Shown: positions 17,447-28,440, numbered from the stretch's first letter. The stretch: 64,000 nt of DNA from Isoetes taiwanensis (GCA_021234155.1 JAJEKV010000067.1:1-64000); one strand, 5' to 3'. Made by a program: numbers and translations. Notes: a model not told the origin generated them from the sequence alone.

Positions 17447-17860
17447 GTGCATCGGGAAGGGAAATGTGCATTTCTTGATATTGAAAAGTGCAAAGGGCAA
17501 GCATATTCATTTGTAGTAAGATTACAAGTGCAACAAAGATTACAAGTGCAACAAACCCGTAAGAACATGAAGATTTTATGGAATGCTCGTGGAGTGTGTG
17601 ATTTCTATTTTGATGTCTATGATGACGTGATGAAGTTATGGCAAGCAGTTCTAGTTCCTCCAGCATCTTCTGTAGAATGTGAACGTGGATTTCGAAGGCA
17701 GAACTTGATAAAGGATGATGATCGAGAATCTTTGAATCTAAAAACTTTTGAAATGTTGATGTTCTTATCGTTGTCATCGCCTAATGTGGCAGATGCAGAC
17801 TATGACATGATCTATGTTAATTGGATGGATCCTACGCAACGTTGCATGGTGCTATTGTAA
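17447..17860 (+). pseudogene. hAT-type transposase C-terminal fragment
   Basis: The 137-codon ORF has, at about residues 70-110, the hAT C-terminal dimerisation signature: VPPASSVECERGF, then QNLIKDDDRESLNLKTFEML. This Ser-Ser-x-Glu-Arg block followed by an R-L-L helix is typical of hAT transposases and their ZNF862-like relatives. The first 45 residues show no match and include a short duplicated piece (RLQVQQ twice). The catalytic core and BED finger are missing, so this is a relic. Domestication is possible but nothing here supports it. Confidence 0.65.
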
Positions 17861-18159
17861 ACTTTGGGCTAATTACTTTGAATATTAATATGAAGGCCTC
17901 TAAGCTTTATATATGAAATATATATGATGAAGTGTTTTTGCCTTTGTATCGAAGATGTGCTTGTTCATTGCAGCTTTAATGAATGGCTAAGAAAAAAATT
18001 AACCTTCAAATGAATGGCATCTTGACAAAATTGCCATTCAACATGAATGGCAACTCTAAAAGTCGCCTTTCAAAAAAATAGAGATACCACCATTCAATTT
18101 TAAGGCTAGCCCTGACCTTAGCACGTGCTCAAATCCCCGTATATCAGGACGCTTCCCAT

Positions 18160-18480
18160 ATGCCCCAAATACGTATAGGAATAAGAATGCAGAAAAAATA
18201 ATAGCACCTAAGGTTCCCACACTCCCGAAGTACGTATGGGAATAAGAATGCATGAGAGATAATAGCACCTAAGGATAGCTAGGAATGCATAAGAACTAAG
18301 AGCATCTAACGCTCCCATATGAATCCAACGAACCAACAAAAAGTCAAAGTGATACAAACGTATATATGCAAATAAAGAATGCTCTTATATATCAAAATGT
18401 GGAAATGAACCAATAAGAAGTCAAAGTGACACAAACGTATATGCAAATAGAGGATGTTGCTATATATCACAATGTGAAAA
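18160..18480. repeat. Two local tandem duplications
   Basis: A unit of about 60 bp (core GGAATAAGAATGCA ... TAATAGCACCTAAGG) occurs twice at about 18170-18275. A unit of about 78-80 bp (core GTCAAAGTGAYACAAACGTATAT) occurs twice at about 18325-18480. Copies are close in sequence and head-to-tail. No gene is seen. Confidence 0.8.
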
Positions 18481-18666
18481 ACAGGGCTACAACATAAGTG
18501 GAAAGCTGCATGCATGTTACTTGTTCCACAAGCATGACGGCACAGCACGCTAGGCCACGGAAATAAACATGAGAAGGAGGATCCGGCATGACTTTGGAGC
18601 CTCGTTCAGACAGACAATGCATTGCAAAAACATTTGTACAAGAGTAGCTTCAAGAAACCAGGGAGA

Positions 18667-19823
18667 CTAGACCTGCATAGTTCGAAATGCTGCTCTACCA
18701 AGGCACTCTAATGCATTCAGATGCCTTATCAGTGTGGCTCTCATAAGATTCATGTGCCCTCGGAACACCCTGCATTGTTTCAAGGATACTTTGAGGTCAT
18801 CCATGTCCAAACAATGCAAGGCTTCATCAAGGCCCTGTATGGTATTCCCAAGAGTTGTCTTCGATTCACGAATGGACATCGTTGTCTCCTTAGCTAGCAA
18901 CTCCACATCCACGTGCAAATGAAAGCATTTTGACTTGCCATCACCAGCAATATGCGCATCTGCAATGTAAACTTCATCAGAATCAGTATCAAGATTCGCG
19001 ACTGGGCTAAATATCCCATCTAGATCTGCCATTCCTTCGGTCTTCTCTATCTCTTTACGAGCTCCTACAAGAAAAATGGAATATTTACATAAATGTGAAG
19101 TGTGAAAATCAGCTAGAGAGCAGCAAAAGTGTGATCCTCCACACCCACAGGTATGAAACCGTCCCATGGGCTGGAATTTGGCCTATCTACAGGCTCTGGA
19201 GATCCCTCGCCATCATCAATTCCATCATCACTGTCCATCTCACACGCATTGGCCTCGCTAGGACTCACACCAGCACAAGCATCCCAGTAAAGTCTTCTCC
19301 CCTTATCAACTCGTTCTATGGGTACAATTCCAGGAGGCAGGCCAAACAATACGTTTTTGACATCACTACGGGAGGCATGTGTAGGATCTAGTGTCAATCT
19401 CCAGGCAGCCTCAACAGGATGCTGGAAAATGAAGGTTGTGTTTGTTGGCAACATCCATGATCCACTGAATACAAACTTCTCCGTTTGCAGCATCCTACAG
19501 ATGGTTTGAACAAGTGAGGCACTGACGTGCCTACGGCCATAGTACATATGAAAATGTCTTGCTTTTGCAAACAAGATACAATTATCAAGAGTGACGCAGT
19601 TCTTAATGTCTCCAACCCCATACAGAGCACAGAGATTCTTACCCCTTTTAATTTGATCTGCTGTCACATTCTTCATGTGATGTCTGTGATGGAGCTTACC
19701 CAAGTCCTTCAGGTAGTAGCCCTCATAACAATGCATATTTGTGTCTTTGAGGGCCTTGCACATGATAATTGCCCCAACAGGCTTATATGTGTCATATCCC
19801 AGGCGCTTTTCAGCCTCAAGTTT
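18667..19823 (-). CDS. Unrecognised two-exon gene, open reading frame intact
   Basis: Exon A runs from about 19823 (ATG at 19763) to 19145, and exon B from 19064 to 18667. They can be joined through GG|gtgtgg and ttgtag|GA in matching phase, reading FIPVG-ARKEIEKTEG and ending RTMQV-stop. The product is about 340 aa from the ATG, with no internal stop, unusual among its decayed neighbours. Visible traits are a basic N-terminal half rich in His/Cys (LHHRHHMKN, HFHMYYGRRHV), an acidic stretch (CEMDSDDGIDDGEG), and a C-terminal helical part with heptad-like Leu spacing. No known domain is recognised. An in-frame TAG upstream of exon A overlaps a possible acceptor, so a further 5' exon may be missing, perhaps displaced by the adjacent SINE. 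It could be a host gene or a transposon-derived ORF. Confidence 0.45.
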
Positions 19824-19887
19824 ACAGCCACATGACTAGTCAGAGCAATTCTGAAGATGGCTTGAACCGCGGTGGTCAAGGTTGGAG

Positions 19888-20056
19888 GTGTGACGACCAT
19901 ATAAATATTCGTATCATACAAATATTATACTCGTATGTACAAAAGATGGTCGTCACACAGATGCAAAAGGGTAGTTGTACAAAACAGAGTTTGAACTCGC
20001 AACCTTCCAGTTGCGAGTCACACACCTTTGCCAAGTGCATTACCAATATTTGTTAA
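19888..20056 (-). mobile_element. tRNA-derived SINE-like element
   Basis: On the minus strand the head reads as a degenerate tRNA. An A-box-like CTTGGCAAAGGTGT is followed by an anticodon-arm-like stem (CTCGCAACTGGAAGGTTGCGAG) and a B-box-like GTTCAAACTC. The body ends in an inverted repeat (TGTGACGACCAT / ATGGTCGTCACA at about 19946-19959 and 19887-19899) that can form a stem. It abuts the gypsy element. No poly(A) tail or target duplication was identified. Confidence 0.5.
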
Positions 20057-20147
20057 AGATATTTCCTCATCTCCTTCTCATATGCAGAACTATTTTCAGG
20101 AGGTTCTAGAATACATGCATACGCGACACTTGGCATGATCTCATCCA

Positions 20148-20760
20148 TTGGAGTGGCGCGATCCTGACCGTTGGTCTGATAATCGGCTCTTCGATCGTAG
20201 GCAAGAGAAATGTAGTCGGGTCTTCCCAATCACACAACTGCCTGTAGCTACGCCCTCTACGGTCTCATCTATAGAATCGAGCAAGTTCGGACCTGAGCCT
20301 ATGCAGATTGATCGGGCAGTTCGTGGATCTTTATCTGCCGCCGAGAAGCAGCGTCAGAGGGAGGCTAATCTTTGCATCTACTATGGAGGAGCTGGCCATA
20401 TTGCTCGTGGATGCCCTGTGAAGCGCCCAAATCAGTCAAAAAAATTCAGGGGCCGGTCCAAGTAGTAGGAGTCTCTCCTCGGCTGGCCGCCTTTTCTCAG
20501 ACTCCTTCCACACTTCTTGACATGTTTATTCCATCGGATAAGGTTAGCAAGTCATTCTTCATCTCTATATCAATGAAATCGAAGGCTGGAAGATTGGAAG
20601 CGTTGGCGCAACTTGATTGTGGTGCAAATGCTTGCTTTATGGATATGCATTCGCCAGTAAGCACGTCATCCCTAGAAGCAAGGTTGAGCATCCCAGTTCT
20701 GTCGAAGTGATTGCTGGATGGGAAATCTCCTCGGGTGCAGTCACAGAATGTACTGCGCCT
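20148..20760 (+). pseudogene. Gypsy gag C-terminus and protease
   Basis: The ORF at 20148-20465 contains PEPMQIDRA and a CCHC-type knuckle, CIYYGGAGHIARGC, whose second Cys is replaced by Tyr. In an overlapping frame (20466-20710) the protease core is EALAQLDCGANACFMD, where the usual DSGA is DCGA. The knuckle change and frame change indicate decay. Confidence 0.75.
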
Positions 20761-21397
20761 CTTCAAGTTTGGTTCGAGTGAGTTTCTTGTAGTATTTCCT
20801 TCAATCTCATCGCTAGCCCACATGCGCCAATAGTCTTGGGTCTGCCCTGGCTCGAGCTACATAACCTACAGATTGATTGGCATACTAGATCATTTTGATT
20901 TGCTGGTTCTAGGTCTAGTTCCAGTTCATCTGCAGTTCAGATCTCTACACCAACATCGATTTCGATCCGTGTAGTATTTTGGACCCTTGATTCCGTCCTT
21001 CTTGTTCCTATTTTTGCTCCCATGCGTTGATTCGACTCTTGCCTCTGCTCTAGTTCATGCCTCAGATTCTGACTATATTCTTGATGATGTCCCAACTCCA
21101 GCTCCGCCGCTTCTTGCTCTTGCTCTTTGCTCGATTCTAGTTCTGCTTCAGCCCTCTGCCCAGATTCTTGCTCCAGTCCTTGCTCCGGTTCCTGTTCTAG
21201 TTGCTCCTGCTCCTGCTCCTGCTCCTGCTCTTGTTCATGTTCCTACTCCTGCTTATGTAGAGGCTTCACGTCCTTAGTTTTGTATCTCGAAGATTTCTCT
21301 TCGCGAGTTCGTTAAATCTGGAAGGCAAGATTCAAGTTCAGTATTTGCAATCCAGGTTCACCCGTCGGCTAGCTCGGCATCAGTAAAGTCTACTCCA

Positions 21398-23010
21398 ATG
21401 CTCCCAGATAAATATGGCGACTTCTTTGATATTGATAAAGTCAAGGCCAGCAAGCTCCCAAAGCATCGTCCATATGATTGTCCTATTGATTTGCAGCCCG
21501 GGACAATGCCACCATATGGTCCGATATATGGTCTATCTCCAGCTGAGTTGAAGGTTTTGCGGGATTATATTGACGAGAATCTAGCCACTAGCTTCATTCT
21601 ACATTCTCAGTCCCCTGTTGGGAAGGATAATTCACTATGTCTGGTCGTTGATTATCGTGGCCCCAATAAAATCACAGTGCCAAATCGGTATCCGCTTCCT
21701 TTGATCCTAGAGTTGTTGGAGCAATTCCAAGGTGCGCATTAATTACAAAGATTAATCTTCGGGGTGCCTACAATCTTATCCGGATCCGGGAGGGTGATGA
21801 GTGGAAAACAACTTTTCGTACTCGGTATGGCCATTTTGAGTACACTATCATCTATTTGGATGATATTCTTATTTATTCGAAGACTCTTGAAGATGAGCGG
21901 CATGTTTGGCAGGTCCTTCATAAGCTTCGTGAGCATGGGTTATATGCCAAACTTGAGAAGTGTCAGTTTGAACAGGATAATGTGGAGTTCTTTGGCTATC
22001 ATATCACTCCATATGGAGTCTCTATGGATCCCGAAAAGGTCAGCACTGTTCTGGAGTGGAAAACACCTTCATCCATTCGAGATGTTCAGTGTTTTCTTGG
22101 GTTTGCCAATTTCTATCAGGGTTTCATTCGGGATTATTCGGAGATTGCCCTTCCTTTGATACGCCTCACGGTTAAGGACGTGCCATTTGAATGGAGTGTG
22201 GAAGCAGAATCTGCTTTCATTGCTCTGAAGTATGCTTTCACCACGGCGCCAGTTCTTGCTCATGCAGATCCTTTGCGCCCATATACTGTCAAAGCCAATG
22301 CTTCTGATGTTGCTCTTGGTGGGATCCTGTCACAGAAGGGGGATGACTATGAATTACATCTAATCGACTATCACTCACGGAAGTTTCAGGCTACCGAAAT
22401 TAACTATCCCATTTATGACAAGGAGTTGTTGGCGATAGTGGATTCTTTCGAGGAATGGAGACGTTTCCTGGAGGGATCTCCTCCTAAGGTCACAGTCTAT
22501 ACAGATCATCAAAATCTAGAATATTTTCAGTCTGCTCGAGTGCTCAACCATCGCCAGGCCGGGTGGCATACTCAAGTATTATCCTGTATTGATTTTGTGA
22601 TCAAGTACCATCATGGATCCCTCCAAGAGAAGCTTGATGCCTTGTCTCGATGCTCCTACCTTGAGCCCAAGCCAGGTGATCCTGCATTTGATCAGCAATC
22701 ACAGGTTATTCTAGGGCCTGATCAGTTCCAGCTCATGGCCTTCACTTTGTTCGAGAGGCCTCATGATACGGTTTTATTGGAGTCTATTCGAGCATCTCTG
22801 CCCTCCGATCCATTGGCTCAAGATATATTCTCACACCTTGGCTCTGCATCATCTTCTCAAAGAAATGCGATGTCGGCTATGATCGTTCGAGGTTCGAGAT
22901 GGGCTTGTTCCATGATGGGCTTCTATATGTGTCAGATGGTGCTTCTAGGCTTCGGGTTCTCCAGGCTTGCCATGATTCACCTATGGTCAGACATTTTGGA
23001 GTAGCCAAGA
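21398..23010 (+). pseudogene. Gypsy reverse transcriptase and RNase H
   Basis: The RT N-terminal part is at 21398-21742 (LVVDYRGPNKITVPNRYPLP). It is followed in another frame by INLRGAYNLIRIREGDEWKT and GHFEYT, then directly by IIYLDDILIYSK at about 21846. The intervening MPFGL..NAP block, about 27 codons including RT motif B, is missing. From 21856 a 382-codon frame continues with FLGFANFYQGFI and the RNase H region (FEWSVEAESAFIALK, NYPIYDKELLAIV, VYTDHQNLEYF, LDALSR). The deletion removes part of the RT active-site fold, so no active enzyme is encoded. Confidence 0.88.
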
Positions 23011-23615
23011 CTCTTGAACTTATTAGTCGAGAGTATTGGTGGCTTGGGCTTTGTCGTACTGTCAAAGCTTTTATTATCATGTGACATCTGTTGTCGAGCA
23101 AAGATTTGAAGGCATCTTCCTCATGGCCTTCTTCATCCATTGCCGGTACCAGATGGACCTTGGAAGAGCATTTCTATAGACTTTATTCCGGAGCTGCTAG
23201 TCTCTCGGGATTATGATGCCACCATGGTTGTCGTTGATCGTTTCTCTAAGATGGCTCATTTTGTTCCCTGCAATATCACCATCACCAATGAGGGAACAAC
23301 GGATCTTCTTCTTCGTGATACTATCGTCAGCGATCGTGGACTGCAGTTCGCCGCAGGTTTTTGGAAGTGGCTTTTTAAAGTTATTGCATATCGACCGCTC
23401 ACTGACATCTGGTCATCATCCAGAAAGTAATGGGCAAGCAGAGTGTATTAATCAGACTTTGGAGCAATATTTAAGGTGCTTTATCAGTTATTAGTAGGAT
23501 GATTGGGTCGATTATCTTCCATTAGCTGAGTTTGCCTATAATAACTTAGTACATGCTTCCATTAGCCACACTCCGTTCTTTCTGAACTCTAGTCAGCATC
23601 CTCGTTGATCCCATA
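23010..23615 (+). pseudogene. Gypsy integrase fragment
   Basis: Pieces in shifting frames give the zinc-binding part (HFGVAKTLELISREYWW ... CDICCRAK) and the catalytic core. The core Asp is in ISIDFIPEL, the second Asp in VSDRGLQFAAGFW and the Glu in HHPESNGQAE. Coding stops after AEFAYNNLVHASISHTPFF. No chromodomain or 3' LTR follows. Confidence 0.85.
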
Positions 23616-24330
23616 GTGTCGTGGGCGGTGACTCTGCACAGAACAGTTGCTCCACTTCCATATGGGAGCTTTTGTGGAAATTCGGGTCCTCTGCAAGGCT
23701 AAAATCCTTCCACAAACTCCTACAAGCAGCAACAATACTACTCTCTGTAGGCTGCCCTCTGCATCCAAGGAGCCTTTTTCCAGCTGCCCTTGCAAGCTTA
23801 CGGAAGAACATCTTCTAATCTTGTAAAAAAGAAATTCAAATCTTACATGCAGTACCAACAGACGTCACAGATGCCCTCGCCAACCAGAAACACAAATTCC
23901 AGCAGCCCGATTTAGGCAGAGGCAGCATTTGTAGACGATTGTAGACAGCTCCAACTATCCGGGTGTCTACATCGGGCTATTTTTAGCAGCCCCCATGAAG
24001 ACACGAGCTACTATTTCTGACCATGCAGAGCAGACACAAAAATGACCATCCCACAGACCATGGAGAAAAAAAAATCCAACTCCCCCTTTTTCAGGCCAAC
24101 CTACGCCCAAATCATAGGAAAGCGATATTTTGAGAGCGTAATAGATTCTTGTGTGTAAAGTGAGTCCTTGTTTTTTGTTGCCCCTAAGGGGCAAACTCTC
24201 AATCATGTGGTTATTGGCATATTCTAGGTATATGCTGGTATATGCCTGGAATATGTCAGAAACCGCTCCAAACCTGTTGTTGTCGTTATTCTGCCAGTCA
24301 CACCTAGATGCGGCTATGACACTTCGCAAG
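23616..24330. repeat. Non-coding stretch with hairpin repeat copy B
   Basis: About 24170-24290 is the inverted homologue of the repeat at 17040-17165. It shares the GTTTGCCCC/GGGGCAAC motif and a diverged CATATxCTAGGTATAT hairpin (about 24218-24257). The left part has a 72-codon minus-strand ORF (23811-23593) with no recognised domain. Confidence 0.6.
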
Positions 24331-25040
24331 GCAGCATGTCTGATGTTACAAAATTGGGTAAAAAATTGGGTGTATGCATGTCATGGGGTGCAGCTCTAGA
24401 GATGGATCTAGCTTCCAAATCTATGCATGCAATTGTATTTGATTCAAAGGCATGGCTCTTAAACCTGTAGTTTCTTCGGTCTTTTCTGCTACCTTGAAAT
24501 TTAATTCTCACATCCACTTTGACATTTATTTTATTTATTTAATATCTTTGCAGTTCAAAGACACAAAACCATATATTGATGATTATCAAACCTTGAAAAT
24601 TGAAATGGATAGATGAAGTTAGGGAGAAAGTAGGTTAAATTGAGGAAAGGAGCAAAGTGCATTGCTAGATCAAGGTAGAGGAAGATGAGTTCAATAGCAG
24701 GATCATGCCTTTAAAGTTTCCTCTGAGGGTATTTCGCGTAAGTATTTAGCCACAAGTCTTGAAATTCTTAAATTGTTCATTAAAGTAGTTAAGACAAATA
24801 CTATTGTTTTTGGGTGCTTTTATCATCTCAGTCATGTCATAGGTTGGAGTCCAAATAGACAACGAATACCTGCTTGAATTAGGAAAACGACAACCTGTGT
24901 TCATAACATTTACACGTTTCACACACCCAATATAAAACGATGAAACAAAACCCATGAAAACACACTCTCGGACCACGGGAGGGCAATCCCTTGTGCGCTT
25001 TGGTTATCACTATTGATGCAGGCTGATAACTAATCATCCT
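24331..25040. other. No gene recognised
   Basis: AT-rich stretch with only short, featureless ORFs. Confidence 0.5.
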
Positions 25041-25044
25041 GACA

Positions 25045-25421
25045 TTTATGAGCAGTCGCTTCTACCCATTTACGTCGGTGTCTCAGGAATGCGCGACACC
25101 AAGATCTACTCGAGCAGTCTCCCATGGGTCTGTTATAATCTTTCCCACTAGAACTATGCTCATCCTCGAACAAACACAACATCCCGTGGTGTCCAAGACC
25201 AAGCCATGACCTATCATCGAACGATATTCCAGGACATCCACATGGAGACTCGAACTTGAGCCATCTCTGATACCAAACGTAACGTTCCTAATTGACATGT
25301 CCTTAACCAACTGGACAAAACCATCTAAATGTTTATGAGTAGTCGCTTCTACCCATATATGCCGGTGTCTCGGGAATGCGGCACCAAGATCTACTCGAGC
25401 GGTCTCCCATGGGTCCATTAC
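25045..25421 (-). mobile_element. TRIM remnant, same family as 36553-37001
   Basis: A complete LTR-like block at about 25280-25421 and a truncated one at about 25045-25136 flank an internal stretch. That stretch contains CTCTGATACCA, the reverse complement of the Met-tRNA primer-binding site, near 25264-25275. Sequence matches the intact element at 36.5-37.0 kb throughout (for example TAGTCGCTTCTACCCAT). The outer part of the left LTR is lost. Confidence 0.75.
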
Positions 25422-25564
25422 ATTATCGGTCTTTGCCTCAACTGATAACCAAAAATGTGTGACTGAGGCTGTATGTTCGAGGCCAGTTACGTGCCAAATA
25501 TCTGGATCGGACATACAACCTCGGTCATGCATTTTTGGTTATCAGCCTCGGCCAGACCGATAAC
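25422..25564. mobile_element. Foldback (MITE-like) element
   Basis: Two arms of about 60 bp in inverted orientation (25422-25480 and 25505-25564) share TTATCGGTC ... CTGATAACCAAAAATG ... GAGG.TGTATGT, with a spacer of about 24 bp. It could fold into one long hairpin. It has no coding capacity. Confidence 0.7.
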
Positions 25565-26040
25565 CTTACCTTATCAATGCAGATTACTAGAGAAAACGGG
25601 GACATGTTACCTTGTTTCTTTATCCCTTTCTTTTGTTCCTGTTATTGTTTGTTTGTCAGAGAATGAGCACGTTATAGAGTCTTGAATCGTTGTATGTAGA
25701 GTCCAATTTTTGGAGTTAATCCAAAAGAATATTTGTAAAATTTGGGACTGGTACGCCATTGTCAACTTCAGCTGCAGAAAATTCTACCAGAGGAGAGCTA
25801 TCTTTGGCCCTTTGCACACTCTTTTGAAATGTCCAAACATTTATCATTGGAAGAATATGTAGATCACATAATTATTTGGCCTTTTTAATATGTTAAATCA
25901 TGATATTCTATGTCAAAATTTGTGTCATACAGAGATGATCAATGTTATTCTCTCAACTATATAATTTAATAGTTGTTGAGATGGTTTATCTATCTAAATA
26001 TCTTCGTGCATCCTGTAGAATTTCTTTTCTGTAAATATGA
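25565..26040. other. No gene recognised
   Basis: AT-rich non-coding DNA between the foldback element and the proteasome pseudogene. Confidence 0.5.
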
Positions 26041-26049
26041 TGATTGTAA

Positions 26050-26442
26050 ATATGATGATTGTTGGGTTCGGCAAGGGTGAGGAGCCATCATTATACTATA
26101 CTACAATGGAACATTCCACAAGGTTGATAACAGAATTATGGGCTGTGGTAAGCATCTTGATTTATAACTATCCCTTGGCACTGTAAATTTCTAGTCAGAA
26201 TTGCAACATCCTGCTTTAATTATTTTTGACAGGTGGCTTTTTCATCTTGTCTCTCATGGACAAGTATTATGAGAAGAATATGAACCTTGAGTCTGCCATA
26301 GAGCTTGCAAATAGATGCATAGCCCGAATCAAGGAGTGGCTTATTGCTATACTACCAAATTTCATCATAAAAAATAGTTGACAAGGACAACGCAAGAAAA
26401 TTATCTTTGCGGAAGATTATTGAAGACGAGCTACTGGTCTAT
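26050..26442 (+). pseudogene. 20S proteasome beta subunit (PBD/beta-type 2-like) fragment
   Basis: Two adjacent exons survive. The first (about 26050-26140) reads VGFGKGEEPSLYY and then, in a shifted frame, YNGTFHKVDNRIMGC, ending at GTAAGC. The second (about 26233-26440) reads GGFFILSLMDKYYEKNMNLE, AIELANRCIARI and ILPNFIIK, followed by a one-base insertion in an A-run before VDKDNARKLSLRKI. This corresponds to the C-terminal half of proteasome subunit beta type 2. The N-terminal Thr region is missing and both exons carry frame changes. A retained intron indicates a DNA-level duplication rather than retrotransposition. Confidence 0.75.
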
Positions 26443-27230
26443 AGGTAGATTTCTAAAATAAGAATTGAATATGAGGTGGATTATATCTAGCATATGATTG
26501 ATTTAGATGTTGATTTAATTTACAGGAGTAAGCAAATGTAATGTATAGAAGTACTGCTGGAACAAAGACTTGCTTTGCAAATTAGTTAAAACATATCATT
26601 ATGCATTAGACTGGTAGCATTATTTGCAGCTTTGTAGCTTATAAAGAACATGTGTTTTGGCCATGTTGATCATTATTGTGTCAAGCTCCCACCATTTTAA
26701 TTCGTATGGTTGTTTCATATGTAATGCACAGGTAGAAATATCTAATGGTCGTGTGGTTATTATGCAAGATGGTGGAACATTTTATTCTCAGCAAGAAGTG
26801 TGAAGAAATGGCATAAGATAATCTATGTTTTATTAATGACATCCACGATGATTATGTTTGAAAGCTAGATGCGGAAAGTTTGTATCTATGGAATAGATTT
26901 GCCATAAAAGTAAATGTTGAATGGTTGGCGTCAAGAATCAATCCAGTGAAATAGCAAACTACATGGTAGTGAATCAATATTGTCGAGGGCATTTGCATGT
27001 AGACCATCTTACAACGACGTGAATCGATGACTTAGGATTCATTTAGAAAGTCTTTTACATCATAGATAAGCAAGTCACTTTAGAAGGTGGATGTTACTTA
27101 TAGATGAGTTATTGTGGTAGATTACTTATTGGCTGCCATGACAATGCCACAATAGATCGTGTTGAAGCTGTGTTAAGGCATTGAAGAAAAGATGGTCATA
27201 GTATCTGGGCAAAAATAGTAGGAACTTTGG
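26443..27230. other. No gene; contains a segment shared with 29.2 kb
   Basis: Non-coding. Positions about 26891-26940 closely match 29212-29255 (TTTGCCATAAAAGT ... GTTGAATGGTTGGC). Confidence 0.5.
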
Positions 27231-27237
27231 GTTATGT

Positions 27238-27350
27238 TTCCTGCAAAAATGCATCTTCAAAAGGACAGGCTAGTCTTAGTTGACATGTACGCTAAATGTA
27301 GAGGTTGTAAGGAGGCACGTCAAGTGCTTAGTCTGTTGCAAGATCCAAAT
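27238..27350 (+). pseudogene. Pentatricopeptide repeat (PPR) gene fragment
   Basis: A short open stretch encodes LVLVDMYAKCRGCKEARQVL, closely matching the PLS-type PPR consensus (VDMYAKCG...EAR.VF). PPR proteins are organellar RNA-binding proteins, and the family is very large in land plants. Only about one repeat is recognisable and the flanks are closed, so it is a relic. Confidence 0.65.
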
Positions 27351-28440
27351 TTGGTATGATAATTTTAAAAGTTGCCACCATTGAGTTGCTGGCTTAATCA
27401 ACGCAGAGGCGTCAAGGCAAATGTTATAAATGTTTGTATTGTGCACATGTATCCCACCTTGTCCAACCTGCCTGTCAACCTGAACAAATCCTTCGAATTG
27501 ACTAATGATTTGAAGCCCTCTCTCAACATATTATGGAAATTACATAAATTTACAGTTCTTACATAACATTACAAAATTTATTTTAAGTTTTTTAACCTCC
27601 CAGTGCCTTGGCATCTTGTTTCATTTTATACAAGGTGATGTCGTACAAAGGGTTGCCCTCAGGGAGTTGCTATCCTATACTATTGTAAATTTTCATGTAT
27701 TGATAGATTGATCCTCTTTGAAGAGGACCTCAATCGAAATAACAAAGAAAATCAATGTCACTAGCAATAGCAACCAATAATCAACATGTGCCAAAAGCCT
27801 ATAGTAAGGGTTATTCAACCAATAATCAACATCTGTAGTAAGGGTTATTCATCATGAGTGTAAGCTTTTTCACATAATTCATTTGGATTCAGAGCCAGTC
27901 TTTTTTTATTGCTGGTGTACAATTCAGCATGGCACGATATAGGGTGATTAACTGATGTTGACGGCCCTTCATCATGACATTTTCTCGTCCATCACTATTT
28001 TTTTTCCAGTCCAATTTTTTTTAACCTCCGAAACGCTTAATCCGTAACCAATTTAAGAGGATCGACCGACTTGGTGTCCATGTAAGCAATCCCTAGTATG
28101 TAGCTACTCAAATGGTGCTTGGAATTTAGAATTATCGGACACATTTCTTAAAGATGTATTTTGTTGAGGAGAATGCAGCTGCTGGTTACAGATTTCTTTT
28201 GGCCATTTCAAACAATGGAGCAAGTTTTGATCCAAAGAATCTATTGTCCAGTTTGCACAATATTGAAGAGCAATCTCAGTAATTTGAGCAGTAATGTGGT
28301 CTAGCTTCCAAAATTGTTGGGTCTACTTTATATACTCAGCCTATTGCAGATTCTCCCCATGTTCCAAAATAATGTTTTGTCTATGAATGCATTCCTGGTA
28401 AACATTACTAACTATTAAAAATTATTATTTATTTGTAGGT
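27351..28440. other. No gene recognised
   Basis: AT-rich DNA with a 64-codon ORF (27372-27566) of no recognisable family and a short duplicated segment near 27780-27850 (AACCAATAATCAACATSTG and AGTAAGGGTTATTCA). Confidence 0.5.

Larger units (their letters stand above)
20090..23615 (+). mobile_element. Broken Ty3/gypsy retrotransposon (gag-PR-RT-RH-IN)
   Basis: A gag zinc knuckle, protease, reverse transcriptase, RNase H and integrase follow in Ty3/gypsy order. The reading is broken by stops and frame changes, and no flanking LTR pair could be seen. Coding ends abruptly in the integrase at about 23608. Sequence style (PVPDGPWKSISIDFI, GHHPESNGQAE) is like the fungal/Tf2-type or Tcn1-like lineages reported in non-seed plants; the lineage call is inference. 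A CTCCTG microsatellite at about 21202-21235 lies between protease and RT. Confidence 0.9.

Noticed and set aside
19985-20056. Functional tRNA gene
   Set aside because: The tRNA-like head cannot form a full cloverleaf by eye; a SINE head fits better.
20987-21277. Pro/Ala/Val-rich ORF
   Set aside because: Produced by a CTCCTG/CTCCAG-type microsatellite inside the gypsy element, out of frame with its coding parts.
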